DNA from: Peptococcaceae bacterium BRH_c8a
GTDB taxonomy: Bacteria > Bacillota > Desulfotomaculia > Desulfotomaculales > Desulfallaceae
DNA: 64,000 bases
Direction: 5' to 3'
NCBI GenBank assembly: GCA_000961575.1
Contig: LADP01000005.1
Location: 124,001 to 188,000, forward strand
This document shows positions 34,804-42,425 of this stretch, in pieces. The notes below the pieces were generated by a model. It was given only the letters and a program-made list of their open reading frames with translations, ran no database searches and had not been told where the DNA came from. Position numbers and translations under genes: made by a program. Each line of letters starts with the position of its first letter. Position 1 is the stretch's first letter.

Positions 34804-36012
34804 TTATTCGCGACCGGCCAGTTCCTCGAAAGCCGCGATTCTTTCCACGGTGGGGGGGTGGGTGAAGAAGAGGCCGCGGATAAAAGGGTGGGGCTGAACG
34901 TCGGCCAGATTCCTGGTCGCCAGATTGGCACTCATCGCGGCGGCGCCGGCGGCGTCCCCGGTTAGTTCAATGCTAGTGCGGTCCGCCTGCCTCTCGAAGG
35001 CGCGGGAAACCGTGTTCTGAACCGGCATTAGCAACAATGAAAACACCGTCATGAACAATAAAAGCAGGGGCACAGTCGCCGGGTGCCCGGCCGGGGCCCC
35101 GTAACCGGCCAGTACCAACCGGTACAGCAAGAAAAATAACAGCGCACCGCCCGTGCCCAGCAGCATACCCAGGGTGATGTGGTGGTGCTTCCAGTGGCCG
35201 ATCTCGTGTGCTACCACCAGTTCGGCCTCCCGCTGGGAAAAGTCCCGCAGCAGGTTGTCGTAGAAGACGATGCGCTTGGTCTGACCCACCCCTGTGAAGT
35301 AGGCGTTAACCTTGGTGGTCTGCCGGCTGGCGTCCATCACCAGCACATCACCCACCTCAATGCCCGCACCAGCGGCGAGTTCCACGACTCTATCCTTAAA
35401 AGGGCCGGGGGACAGGGGTTCGAACTTGTGGAACAGCGGGTCAATGAACAGCGGCCACAGCCAGGCTTGCAGGGCGAGAAAAAGAACAAAAGCCCCGGCT
35501 CCCACCAGCGGCCAGTGCAGAGGCCAGGTGCGCAGTACCAGGTAAAGCCCCGCGAACATTACCACAGTCAAGACTGTATTCACAATAAACCCCTTACCAT
35601 AATCCACAAACCACGCCCCCAGGCCCTGGGTGGAAAAACCGAACCGGTGCTCCAGCATAAAACCCCGGTAAAACTCAAGGGGCAAAGAGACAGCAGCCAG
35701 TAGCACAAACAGCAAGAAAGAGTAAATCATCACCTGCAGGTACGGGCTGGCCCCGGCCAGTGGCACCCAGCCGCGGTGGAACAGCAAAATAACCACTGCA
35801 GACAGTACCAGTATAGTAATAGCCTGGCCCACAGCAAAAGAAATGTACCGCACCTGGGCATAGGTCTGCCCTTTTTCCACCTGGGCCCGCTCAAAGTAAG
35901 TAAGTGTCTTGGACGAGATTTCTGGAGGTGAAAGGCTGATCAAAATTAGCAGCGCCAGCAACGCCAAGCTAGCCAAAACCCCGCCCCATAACAAAAACAA
36001 ACCTTTACTCAT
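34804..36012 (-). CDS. M48 family metallopeptidase (CAAX-protease/Ste24-like)
   Basis: 402 residues with about seven membrane helices. The zinc motif is VVAHEIGHWKHH (His268, Glu269, His272) and the downstream Glu ligand lies in AFERQADRTSIELTG. N-terminal helices and the YRGFMLEHRFGFSTQGL segment match the Ste24-like subgroup. It cleaves membrane or misfolded proteins at the cytoplasmic face. The ATG at 36012 is preferred to one at 36033, which has no ribosome site. No partner gene is evident; it converges with the acyl-CoA operon. Confidence 0.88.
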   Translation of the reverse strand: MSKGLFLLWGGVLASLALLALLILISLSPPEISSKTLTYFERAQVEKGQTYAQVRYISFAVGQAITILVLSAVVILLFHRGWVPLAGASPYLQVMIYSFLLFVLLAAVSLPLEFYRGFMLEHRFGFSTQGLGAWFVDYGKGFIVNTVLTVVMFAGLYLVLRTWPLHWPLVGAGAFVLFLALQAWLWPLFIDPLFHKFEPLSPGPFKDRVVELAAGAGIEVGDVLVMDASRQTTKVNAYFTGVGQTKRIVFYDNLLRDFSQREAELVVAHEIGHWKHHHITLGMLLGTGGALLFFLLYRLVLAGYGAPAGHPATVPLLLLFMTVFSLLLMPVQNTVSRAFERQADRTSIELTGDAAGAAAMSANLATRNLADVQPHPFIRGLFFTHPPTVERIAAFEELAGRE

Positions 36013-36057
36013 CTCCCACTCTACTCCATTCATGAAGACAGTTTTTTATACTTTTAA

Positions 36058-36195
36058 AGAAAGTATACCAACACCAGAAAAATCGGGACATTCCTGTCCA
36101 CAGAGGAATACCAGAACTTGCAGCAGGTGTACCCTTTAGCCTTAGACGGAGGTAAGCTCCAATACCGGCATTACATTACCGTCGCACCTAATTAA
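36058..36195 (+). pseudogene. Possible gene remnant in a 370-base gap
   Basis: A 45-codon open stretch ends ...VYPLALDGGKLQYRHYITVAPN and then a stop. It reads like coding sequence but has no start codon or ribosome site at its 5' end. I do not recognise it. The rest of 36013-36383 shows only an AT-rich inverted repeat around 36330-36355 (ATTATCCGA...TCGGATAAT), probably promoter-proximal. Confidence 0.25.
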
Positions 36196-36383
36196 CATTA
36201 TATGGTACAACGGAAGCGGACAGACCTCAAGTTTCTTGCCACCATCAAGTATACCGCAGAGGTTTTAAACAATCTAGCTATCTCTGAACCGCGTATAAAG
36301 GAAGGCTATTCACGCATAATAATATTATCCGACAGTTGTTATTAATCGGATAATACTTTAACCGGAAATTAGGTGAGGAATCT

Positions 36384-36695
36384 ATGCCCGTTAAACCACA
36401 TGAAGCTGAAGAGGAGTATTTTGCCAGGTTAGAGTTCGAAAGAAAGAAAAAGCAGGCCGATGAGCAGATGAAGCTGGTTAGCGAGGAAGAAAAAGAAGCC
36501 CTGCAAAAAGCCCACTATATGCATTGTCCCAAATGCGGCTTGGGGCTTATTGAGATTGAGTACAAACAGGTTGAAATTGACGAGTGTCCCAACTGCAAAG
36601 GGTTCTGGATTGATGCCGATGCACTTGACAGGTTGCTTGTAGATACAGAAAAAAGCGGTTTCCTGCCCAGCGTCTTAAGAATATTTAAGCAATAA
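36384..36695 (+). CDS. TFIIB-type zinc-ribbon protein
   Basis: 103 residues. An acidic/basic helical N-terminus (about 1-45) precedes a zinc ribbon with MHCPKCGLGL and IDECPNCKGFWIDADALDRLL (about 50-90). This is the zf-TFIIB domain of small bacterial proteins of unknown role, thought to bind one zinc. GAGG lies about eight bases before the ATG. It has no operon partner: the flanking genes point toward it or away. Confidence 0.82.
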   Translation: MPVKPHEAEEEYFARLEFERKKKQADEQMKLVSEEEKEALQKAHYMHCPKCGLGLIEIEYKQVEIDECPNCKGFWIDADALDRLLVDTEKSGFLPSVLRIFKQ

Positions 36696-36775
36696 TGCCT
36701 TTGTCACTCAAATATGGCCATGCCGGCGGCAGGGCCTTTTTAGTTTTAACTTTGCTTCCTTTTTTTGCAAACAAA

Positions 36776-37432
36776 TTAAAAACTACGGGTTAATAGATTA
36801 AACAAATCCCAATCATCCTGGTTGACATTCTTCCCACAACGCACCATTAGCGTGTTGGCCGGGTGGGTTAAAATATCAAACATATTGGTATACCTGGGGT
36901 TAAAATTGACCTGACCCAACAATTTATCCATCATGCTGCGATATTCCCAAATGCTTAACTTATTCCCCTGTAAATCCCAGTGTCGACAGAACTCAAAACT
37001 AACCACTATGAAGTCATCCCAATAGTTACCGCTAAAAATATATTCTAAAAGAGCGGTTGCCACGTGGTAGCACCGCCACTGCCTGGCTATCTCAATACCA
37101 CCCATTTCAATCAATCGGTCATGGCGTCCCCAATAAAAGTCGTCATCTGGTTTATGAAAAGTAACGTACCCAATTATAGTCTGATCTCGGCGGGCAAGAT
37201 AAACTTCGCCCCTTGGTAGTTCGGTGATTTTGATCAGGGTTTGCAACTGGGTGTGATGGCTGCGAAAATTGTTCATCTGTGGACACATTTCCATGGTACT
37301 TAATCTATTTGCGGTTACAGGCCCTTCAATTAATATTTCACCGCGCAGGGTGGGAATGGCTTGAGCATACACACTTACGTGCACCGTCGTGTTTTCTATC
37401 GCTGTTGGGCACCCGGGAATATCCTTAGACAT
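36776..37432 (-). CDS. acuA: AcuA-like GNAT acetyltransferase
   Basis: 218 residues. The blocks GEILIEGPV, LPRGEVYLARRDQTIIGYVTF, IEMGGIEIARQWR, HWDLQGNKLSIWEYR and HPANTLMVRCGKNV run parallel to Bacillus AcuA, the protein acetyltransferase that inactivates acetyl-CoA synthetase. The ATG at 37432 (AAGGATGG upstream) is chosen; the longer frame overlaps the TetR gene. It lies 34 bases downstream of that TetR gene and is probably in one operon with it. If the function holds, it links acyl-CoA ligase activity to acetylation; the ligases at 30368, 33109 and 57970 are candidate targets, which is inference. Confidence 0.82.
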   Translation of the reverse strand: MSKDIPGCPTAIENTTVHVSVYAQAIPTLRGEILIEGPVTANRLSTMEMCPQMNNFRSHHTQLQTLIKITELPRGEVYLARRDQTIIGYVTFHKPDDDFYWGRHDRLIEMGGIEIARQWRCYHVATALLEYIFSGNYWDDFIVVSFEFCRHWDLQGNKLSIWEYRSMMDKLLGQVNFNPRYTNMFDILTHPANTLMVRCGKNVNQDDWDLFNLLTRSF

Positions 37433-37466
37433 TAGACCATCCTTCTTTCCGGTTTGACTGCCTCTT

Positions 37467-38105
37467 TTAACAAACCCCGTGATTTTCCACTGAGCCGTCG
37501 CGGTACAGACCTTCACCAAGGGATTTATGAAAAGATACCACCATCTCAATCATTTCTTCTCTGGATAATTCCTTTAAGACTACCCATTTATAAACCGCAT
37601 ATTTGATGATGGCCAGGATAGAATGGCAGATTGGTTTAATGTCTAACTCCTTAAAATAATCCTGTGTCATACCGTATTTAATGTTTTGTTCCACAAACCA
37701 AAGGTATTTGTCATCAAATTCCTTCAGACACTGGTCGACTGCTGGGCTAATACCCCCTACCCTGACATAAATTTCTGATAGCTCGGGGTTTTTCGCAAAC
37801 ATTTCCATAACCAACCGTTTGCTTTCCACAAACCGCTTATGTACATCTTGTTCCTGGTTAAAATACTGTTTTACTTTGACGATAATTTGATCCAAGAAAT
37901 CAGTCAACAGGGTTTTTAATAGGTCTTCTTTGTCGGCAAAATAACGATAGAAAGTGCTGGTGCCAAAACCCGAGATATCAATAATATCCCGCACCGGCGT
38001 GTTGACGTAACCCTTTTGGGCAAAAAGCTTAACGGCACAATCAAGGATGCGTTTTTTCTTTTCTTCCATCTGAGCCCGAACTTTTTCGGATTGAGTTGGT
38101 ACCAT
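37467..38105 (-). CDS. TetR family transcriptional regulator
   Basis: 212 residues. The N-terminal helix-turn-helix (about 18-60) reads ILDCAVKLFAQKGYVNTPVRDI and GTSTFYRYFADKEDLL; the rest is an all-helical ligand domain. GGAGG lies about 11 bases before the ATG. It heads a unit with the acuA-like gene. A 16-base palindrome at 38136-38151 just upstream is the likely own operator. Genes of fatty-acid or acetyl-CoA metabolism are plausible targets. Confidence 0.88.
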   Translation of the reverse strand: MVPTQSEKVRAQMEEKKKRILDCAVKLFAQKGYVNTPVRDIIDISGFGTSTFYRYFADKEDLLKTLLTDFLDQIIVKVKQYFNQEQDVHKRFVESKRLVMEMFAKNPELSEIYVRVGGISPAVDQCLKEFDDKYLWFVEQNIKYGMTQDYFKELDIKPICHSILAIIKYAVYKWVVLKELSREEMIEMVVSFHKSLGEGLYRDGSVENHGVC

Positions 38106-38135
38106 ACAGAGTGCAACCTCCTTGGGTTTAGTACA

Positions 38136-38151
38136 GAAGGAATGTTCCTTC
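38136..38151. promoter_or_regulatory. TetR-type operator upstream of the TetR/acuA unit
   Basis: GAAGGAATGTTCCTTC is palindromic except for its two central bases, and lies 31 bases before the TetR start. It is close in form, though not identical, to the dyad at 10421-10438. Confidence 0.6.
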
Positions 38152-38219
38152 CGTTTTTATTATTATATCAACGGTTATTAGCTAATGTCAATGAAAAGGA
38201 TTATCTTTATAAAAAGTTG

Positions 38220-38249
38220 TTGACATATGACCATAAAAGACCTTATTAT
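38220..38249 (+). promoter_or_regulatory. Sigma-A-type promoter of the NifX-like gene
   Basis: TTGACA (38220-38225) and TATTAT (38244-38249) with an 18-base spacer, 70 bases before the start codon. Confidence 0.6.
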
Positions 38250-38318
38250 AGTTATGGACATATACTCAAAACAAGTAGGAAGTGTAAATAATTAAAAAAT
38301 TCTAGGGAGGTACCAATT

Positions 38319-38684
38319 ATGAAAGTTGCTGTTGCTGTTGAAAATGGTTCTGTAGCCCAACATTTTGGCAAGTGCCAGGAATATGCTGTTTTTGATTTTA
38401 TTGATGGGCGTTCTGAAAATTTATCTTATGTTCCGAACCCGGGGCATCAGCCCGGCTTTTTACCTCGTTTTCTAAAAGGTTTGGATGTTGACTGTATAAT
38501 TGCCGGTGGAATGGGCCAGAAAGCCTTGGTTCTGTTTGCCGAAAATAACATCAAACCCATAGTGGGGGTGTCGGGGCAGGTTAGCCAGGTAATAAAGGAT
38601 TTCGTTAACGGTAAGCTTGTATCAGGCTCAAGCTTATGCACCCACCCGGACGGTGAACATGATAGTTGTGGCGGCCATTGTTAA
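38319..38684 (+). CDS. NifX/NifB-family (dinitrogenase FeMo-cofactor biosynthesis-like) protein
   Basis: 121 residues. The fold is recognised from MKVAVAVENGSVAQHFGKCQEYAVFD, IIAGGMGQKALVLFAENNI and a His/Cys-rich tail HPDGEHDSCGGHC. Such small proteins bind iron-sulfur or metal cofactors; those outside nif clusters have no known function. GGGAGG lies seven bases before the ATG. The DUF5320 gene follows 43 bases downstream, a pairing often seen in anaerobes. There are no nitrogenase genes in the window. Confidence 0.85.
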   Translation: MKVAVAVENGSVAQHFGKCQEYAVFDFIDGRSENLSYVPNPGHQPGFLPRFLKGLDVDCIIAGGMGQKALVLFAENNIKPIVGVSGQVSQVIKDFVNGKLVSGSSLCTHPDGEHDSCGGHC

Positions 38685-38727
38685 TAATTAATAATTTCGC
38701 CCATTTTAACGAAGGGGGGTGAAATTT

Positions 38728-39021
38728 ATGTCAAGAGGAAATGGATCTGGTGCCGGTATGGGCCGGCAAATGAGGGGAAACGGTTACGGCTGCGGTCTGA
38801 CAAGTAACACAGGAGTCGTTTGTCGTGCCAACCCGTCGCTGCCCCGCCGCTGGTGGGCAACCAGCAGCTCCGCGGTCCCCGTAGCCTCGGCTTACACCGC
38901 GGCGGCGCCGTCGGATAGCGAGTACTTGCAAGAACAGGCCCGGTTCCTAAAAACTCAGCTGGAAGAGATAGAAAAACGCCTTGCCCATCTGGAAAAAAAA
39001 GAACCTGAGAAAAAAGAATAA
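38728..39021 (+). CDS. DUF5320-like small protein
   Basis: 98 residues. The N-terminus is Gly/Met/Arg-rich (SRGNGSGAGMGRQMRG), the middle is Ala/Ser-rich, and the C-terminal 35 residues form a charged coiled coil (EYLQEQARFLKTQLEEIEKRLAHLEKK). That matches DUF5320 proteins. The ATG at 38728 has GGGGGTG six bases upstream. It is co-directional with the NifX-like gene and ends at the hairpin at 39063-39090. Function unknown. Confidence 0.72.
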   Translation: MSRGNGSGAGMGRQMRGNGYGCGLTSNTGVVCRANPSLPRRWWATSSSAVPVASAYTAAAPSDSEYLQEQARFLKTQLEEIEKRLAHLEKKEPEKKE

Positions 39022-39062
39022 CAACAATCGTGGAGAGTTGATATGCGTAATGTTTATAGAGC

Positions 39063-39090
39063 AAGCCGCCTAGAGCTTAAAGGGCGGCTT
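39063..39090 (+). terminator. Terminator after the DUF5320 gene
   Basis: Arms AAGCCGCC (39063-39070) and complement (39083-39090) followed by ATTGTTTT. Confidence 0.75.
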
Positions 39091-39152
39091 ATTGTTTTAT
39101 GAGCAATTATATTTTATTTTGTGGGTTTTAATGTTATTTAGCTTAAATTAAT

Positions 39153-39197
39153 AAAAAAAAGCAAAACAGGGGCAGGGCGTAACTGCCCCTGTTTTGC
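39153..39197 (-). terminator. Terminator of the CAP-domain protein gene
   Basis: Perfect 15-base arms GCAAAACAGGGGCAG (39161-39175) and complement (39183-39197). On the minus strand eight T follow. Strong Rho-independent terminator. Confidence 0.92.
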
Positions 39198-39247
39198 GGG
39201 GTACTATAAATTATAGCTTTATGACTAGGGCTTATCAATATAACCAG

Positions 39248-40228
39248 TTAGCCAATAAACATCTGAACAAACATTTTACCGTAAGGGCCACCGTTTACCA
39301 CACCAATACCCACTTTGGTGAAGTTGCCTTTTAGTATATTGGCCCTGTGGCCAGGCGAGTTCATCAGGTTGGTGTGTGCCGAGTTCACTGTGGAAGCGCC
39401 AGCCAGATTTTCCCCTGCGTATCGGTAAGAAACGCCGGCCGCTTTCATCATGTCGAAAGGCGAGCCGTATGTGGGAGATGTGTGGGAGAAATAGTTTTTA
39501 TTAATCATGTCCTGCCCTTTAAGCCGGGCCAGTTTAACCAGGGACAGGTCAGCCTGTAACGGTTTTAAGCCCGCGCTGGCCCTGGATGAATTGACCAGGC
39601 TTAGCATTTTTTGCTCGTCTGCATTAAGGCCCTGGACCGGTTGTTCGGGCTGCGGCTGCGGCTGGGGAACCGGCTGCGGCGTGGGATTTGGTGTCGGTGA
39701 CGGTGATGGTGTCGGCGTCGGCTGAGTTCCGGTGCCAGGCACGGTAACCGGTGTGCTTCCGCCGGCGTATACCAGTACTAATAATGTATTTGAATTGCCT
39801 GTGGCCACCCCAATGCCCACACGGCTAAAGTTTTTATCCAGCATGACTTTTTTGTAGAAGCTGATGCTTTTTAATAATTGACAGGCTAAAGAAGCGTCGT
39901 CGGCTCTAGCCCAACTTTCTCCGCTAATGGAGTTGCCGGCTGACCTCTTAAAAGATGTACCTGCTATAGGCGCAGTGTCTTTTAAATAACCTCTGGCAGC
40001 CAAGGCCTGTGCTTTTTTCATGGCCTGGGCGGAAAGAGCCTGGTCTACAGTTAACGGAGATACCCCGGCATTGGAGCGGGTTTCGTTAATCTGGCCGGTG
40101 ACAGCCTGCTCTCCCGCTTCACCGGTAGCGGCCGAGGCCGACGGTAACATTGCCACTGTCAGTAGCAATGATAAAACAAGAAGTGTTAAAAGGGTAGCTA
40201 TTGATTGGTTGATGAGACGTTTATGCAT
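39248..40228 (-). CDS. Secreted protein with two CAP (SCP/YkwD-like) domains
   Basis: 326 residues. A signal peptide (about 1-35, ending PSASA) is followed by a degenerate CAP domain (about 45-160), a Pro/Thr/Gln linker (about 170-200) and a well-conserved CAP domain with MLSLVNSSRASAGLKPL, FSHTSP, AGENLA and MNSPGHRANIL. The ATG at 40228 (GAGAGGGG six bases upstream) is chosen over a longer frame that runs into the riboswitch. The protein is probably exported to the wall; spore-former YkwD proteins have no settled activity. Control by c-di-AMP is shown by the riboswitch at 40251-40378, which fits cell-wall remodelling. Confidence 0.88.
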   Translation of the reverse strand: MHKRLINQSIATLLTLLVLSLLLTVAMLPSASAATGEAGEQAVTGQINETRSNAGVSPLTVDQALSAQAMKKAQALAARGYLKDTAPIAGTSFKRSAGNSISGESWARADDASLACQLLKSISFYKKVMLDKNFSRVGIGVATGNSNTLLVLVYAGGSTPVTVPGTGTQPTPTPSPSPTPNPTPQPVPQPQPQPEQPVQGLNADEQKMLSLVNSSRASAGLKPLQADLSLVKLARLKGQDMINKNYFSHTSPTYGSPFDMMKAAGVSYRYAGENLAGASTVNSAHTNLMNSPGHRANILKGNFTKVGIGVVNGGPYGKMFVQMFIG

Positions 40229-40250
40229 ATTATGCCCCTCTCTTTTTGCA

Positions 40251-40378
40251 GCCTCCGGAGTTAGCTGACGGGTTCGGTAAAAGATAACCCTACCCGGAAT
40301 TAACGCCAACGGCGTTGCCGGGATTCACCCCACTAAACCAGGTGGTTCCTCCGTACCCAACAATATGGGATTAGGCTA
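40251..40378 (-). ncRNA. ydaO-yuaA (cyclic di-AMP) riboswitch
   Basis: On the minus strand the leader of the CAP-protein gene contains, in order, AGCCTAATCCC, GGTACGGAGGAACCA, GTGGGGTGAATCCC, ACCGAACCCGTCAGCTAAC and TCCGGAGGC. These are the conserved blocks and order of the ydaO class. The 3' end lies only 22 bases before the start codon, so translation or nearby termination may be controlled. c-di-AMP binding normally turns such genes off. Confidence 0.88.
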
Positions 40379-40738
40379 TTTATGTCGTGATTAGAATTTA
40401 GCTGGAACTGAAACAGTTTCTCTAACCCTCCTTTCAACTAATGCGCTACAGACATGTTCACTACTTGATTAGCTGTCTGAAAAGCACCCTGTGTATGGAA
40501 AAAAAACCAGGTTCTTTAAAGTTATTCGTATCTTGCCATGTGTTTTAGTGGGTAGCTTAAGATATTTTTTTAACTGGAAGGTTTGCCCATTGAGTGCAAC
40601 CATAATTTGCATCCCGCCACACCCACCTAATTATTAGAGTTGTTTCCGTATATCTTGAAGAAATGTAAAAGAGGGTTCTTTTAACGAAGCCGATTCTATT
40701 GTTTTTTTTAATGTTGGGATCGGGAAGACAGGGAGGAA
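40379..40738. other. Divergent intergenic region
   Basis: About 360 bases between the riboswitch and the rightward SleB-like gene. It must hold two divergent promoters; I cannot assign them. No small ORF with a good ribosome site is seen. Confidence 0.5.
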
Positions 40739-40741
40739 ATG

Positions 40742-41380
40742 ATGTTTATGCCAAATATGGTTTTGCGGGTATGCTTTATTTTGCTTATATTAGCGTTGTC
40801 ATTCAATGTTAGCGTTGCGGCTGCCGATCCGCCCGCTAAAGAGACTTATTACGTGGTTGCCGGCGATAATCTTTATAATATTGGAATAAAATACGGTGTG
40901 TCTCATGGCGATTTAATGAGCGCTAATGAACTTGATTCCACTACTATCCGACCAGGGCAGACACTAATTATACCCACTGGTCGTACGGGGCCCGGGCAGG
41001 CAAGCAGGGGAAATAACAATCGCGGGGAAGCCGATTTACTAGCCCGGTTAATCCAGGCAGAAGCAGCTTCCGAACCGTATCCAGCCAAGGTGGCCGTAGG
41101 AGCGGTAGTATTAAATCGTGTTAACAGTTCACTATTCCCCAATTCAATAAGACTAGTTATCAATCAGGTAACCAATGGAACCTACCAATTTACCCCGGTA
41201 TTAAACGGTAGTATTAACAGGGCCGCCGGAGCCGAAGCTGTTCAGGCGGCACAGGAAGCGTTAAGTGGAGCGGATCCAACCGAGGGGGCGTTATTTTTCT
41301 TTTCGACGGGCGTTACCGATAAACACCTGCAATCACGTCCAGTGAGCATGGTGGTGGGTAAACTTACTTTTGCTTTGTGA
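40742..41380 (+). CDS. LysM plus SleB-type cell wall hydrolase
   Basis: 212 residues. A signal peptide (about 1-28) precedes one LysM domain (YYVVAGDNLYNIGIKYGV to GQTLIIP, about 36-80) and a SleB/Hydrolase_2 domain from about residue 97 (LLARLIQAEAASEPYPAKVAVGAVVLNRV). Such enzymes break cortex or vegetative peptidoglycan. Two further ATG codons lie close by; 40742 leaves a five-base gap to GGAGG. It lies upstream of sigI-rsgI, so control by the wall-stress factor SigI is possible. The Glu in IQAEAASE is the presumed catalytic residue. Confidence 0.88.
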   Translation: MFMPNMVLRVCFILLILALSFNVSVAAADPPAKETYYVVAGDNLYNIGIKYGVSHGDLMSANELDSTTIRPGQTLIIPTGRTGPGQASRGNNNRGEADLLARLIQAEAASEPYPAKVAVGAVVLNRVNSSLFPNSIRLVINQVTNGTYQFTPVLNGSINRAAGAEAVQAAQEALSGADPTEGALFFFSTGVTDKHLQSRPVSMVVGKLTFAL

Positions 41381-41692
41381 TACAGTCGTACTAACTTATA
41401 CTACGCTTGCCACTAACGTTAAATAATGTAAATTATGTAATTGTAACACAAACGTGATGCTGATAGTGTATAATATGTATAAGTTCCGTTATAAACATAG
41501 TGTTTACCGGGACGAGCCAGTTAAGCTTTTAACTGTTACCAGGGCCATTTCAAATTGTCTCTCGGGTGTTCTTGCCGCGCGGAGAATTTGTAAATGGCTC
41601 CTTTGTTTACATACATCAACGATTAATTTTTTTTGTTACCCATTAAAAACGTTGCCCGGTGCGCGTAGATTTATATAAGCGGAGTGATTTTG
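41381..41692. other. Intergenic region upstream of sigI
   Basis: About 310 bases. A 74-codon frame is open here but has no ribosome site and atypical composition, so I do not call it. TATAAT occurs near 41469 without a clear -35 partner. Autoregulation of sigI from this region is expected but not visible. Confidence 0.45.
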
Positions 41693-42424
41693 ATGCCGAA
41701 AGAGAGGAGCCTTAAACAGGCCCTAGTTGCAGCCCAAAAGGGAGATCCGGCAGCTCGAGATGAATTGATTAAATCGAATTTAGATTTTATAGCCAGAGTT
41801 AGTTCCCAAACCTGTAAAAAGTATCTCACCTGGGGCAACGACGATGAACTAAGTATTGCCCAGGTGGCTTTTAATGAAGCTATAGATAAGTACAGACCCG
41901 GTGGAGGGGCGTCGTTTCAAGGCTATGCCAGGCGAGTTATTCACAGTCGACTAGTGGACTATATCCGCAAGGAGTCCAGGCATAATCATCTTTCGCTTAC
42001 TCCAATGAACCCCGGTGACGAAGAACTTAGCCGGCATGATGTAATAGCTTCAACTGAGCACTATCAGGAAGGTCAGCAGCAGGCAGTGTTGGCTGCGGTG
42101 GTGGATGAATTCATCAATGTGCTGAAACAGTATTCGGTTACTCTTGACGAATTGGTAAAGATATCACCCAAGCATAGGGACAGCAAGGAAACACTGCAAC
42201 AGGTGGCTCACTGTCTGGCTAATGAACCTGAGCTTATGGAATACCTGAAAAAATACAAACTGCTGCCGATAAAGAAGCTTGAAACATTGACCGGTGTAAA
42301 GCGCAGAGTTTTAGAAAAAGGGCGCAAATACACCATTGCACTGGCATTGATACTCTCTGAGGACAGGTTTTATCCACTGAGAGATTTTACCCAACTGCCG
42401 GGTAACAGGAAAAGAGGTGCCTAA
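41693..42424 (+). CDS. sigI: RNA polymerase sigma factor SigI
   Basis: 243 residues. The region-2-like part reads LIKSNLDFIARVSSQTC, GNDDELSIAQVAFNEAIDKYRPG and FQGYARRVIHSRLVDYIRKE; the C-terminal part has IKKLETLTGVKRRVLEKGRKY, a typical SigI DNA-binding helix region. ATG 41693 has GGAG eight bases upstream. It directs polymerase to heat- and wall-stress genes and is held by the membrane anti-sigma RsgI, encoded just downstream. The start of rsgI follows its stop by one base. Confidence 0.92.
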   Translation: MPKERSLKQALVAAQKGDPAARDELIKSNLDFIARVSSQTCKKYLTWGNDDELSIAQVAFNEAIDKYRPGGGASFQGYARRVIHSRLVDYIRKESRHNHLSLTPMNPGDEELSRHDVIASTEHYQEGQQQAVLAAVVDEFINVLKQYSVTLDELVKISPKHRDSKETLQQVAHCLANEPELMEYLKKYKLLPIKKLETLTGVKRRVLEKGRKYTIALALILSEDRFYPLRDFTQLPGNRKRGA

Positions 42425-42425
42425 C

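Noticed and set aside
41454..41678. 74-codon ORF upstream of sigI
   Set aside because: No ribosome site, mixed composition without domain or membrane pattern; more likely leader sequence.
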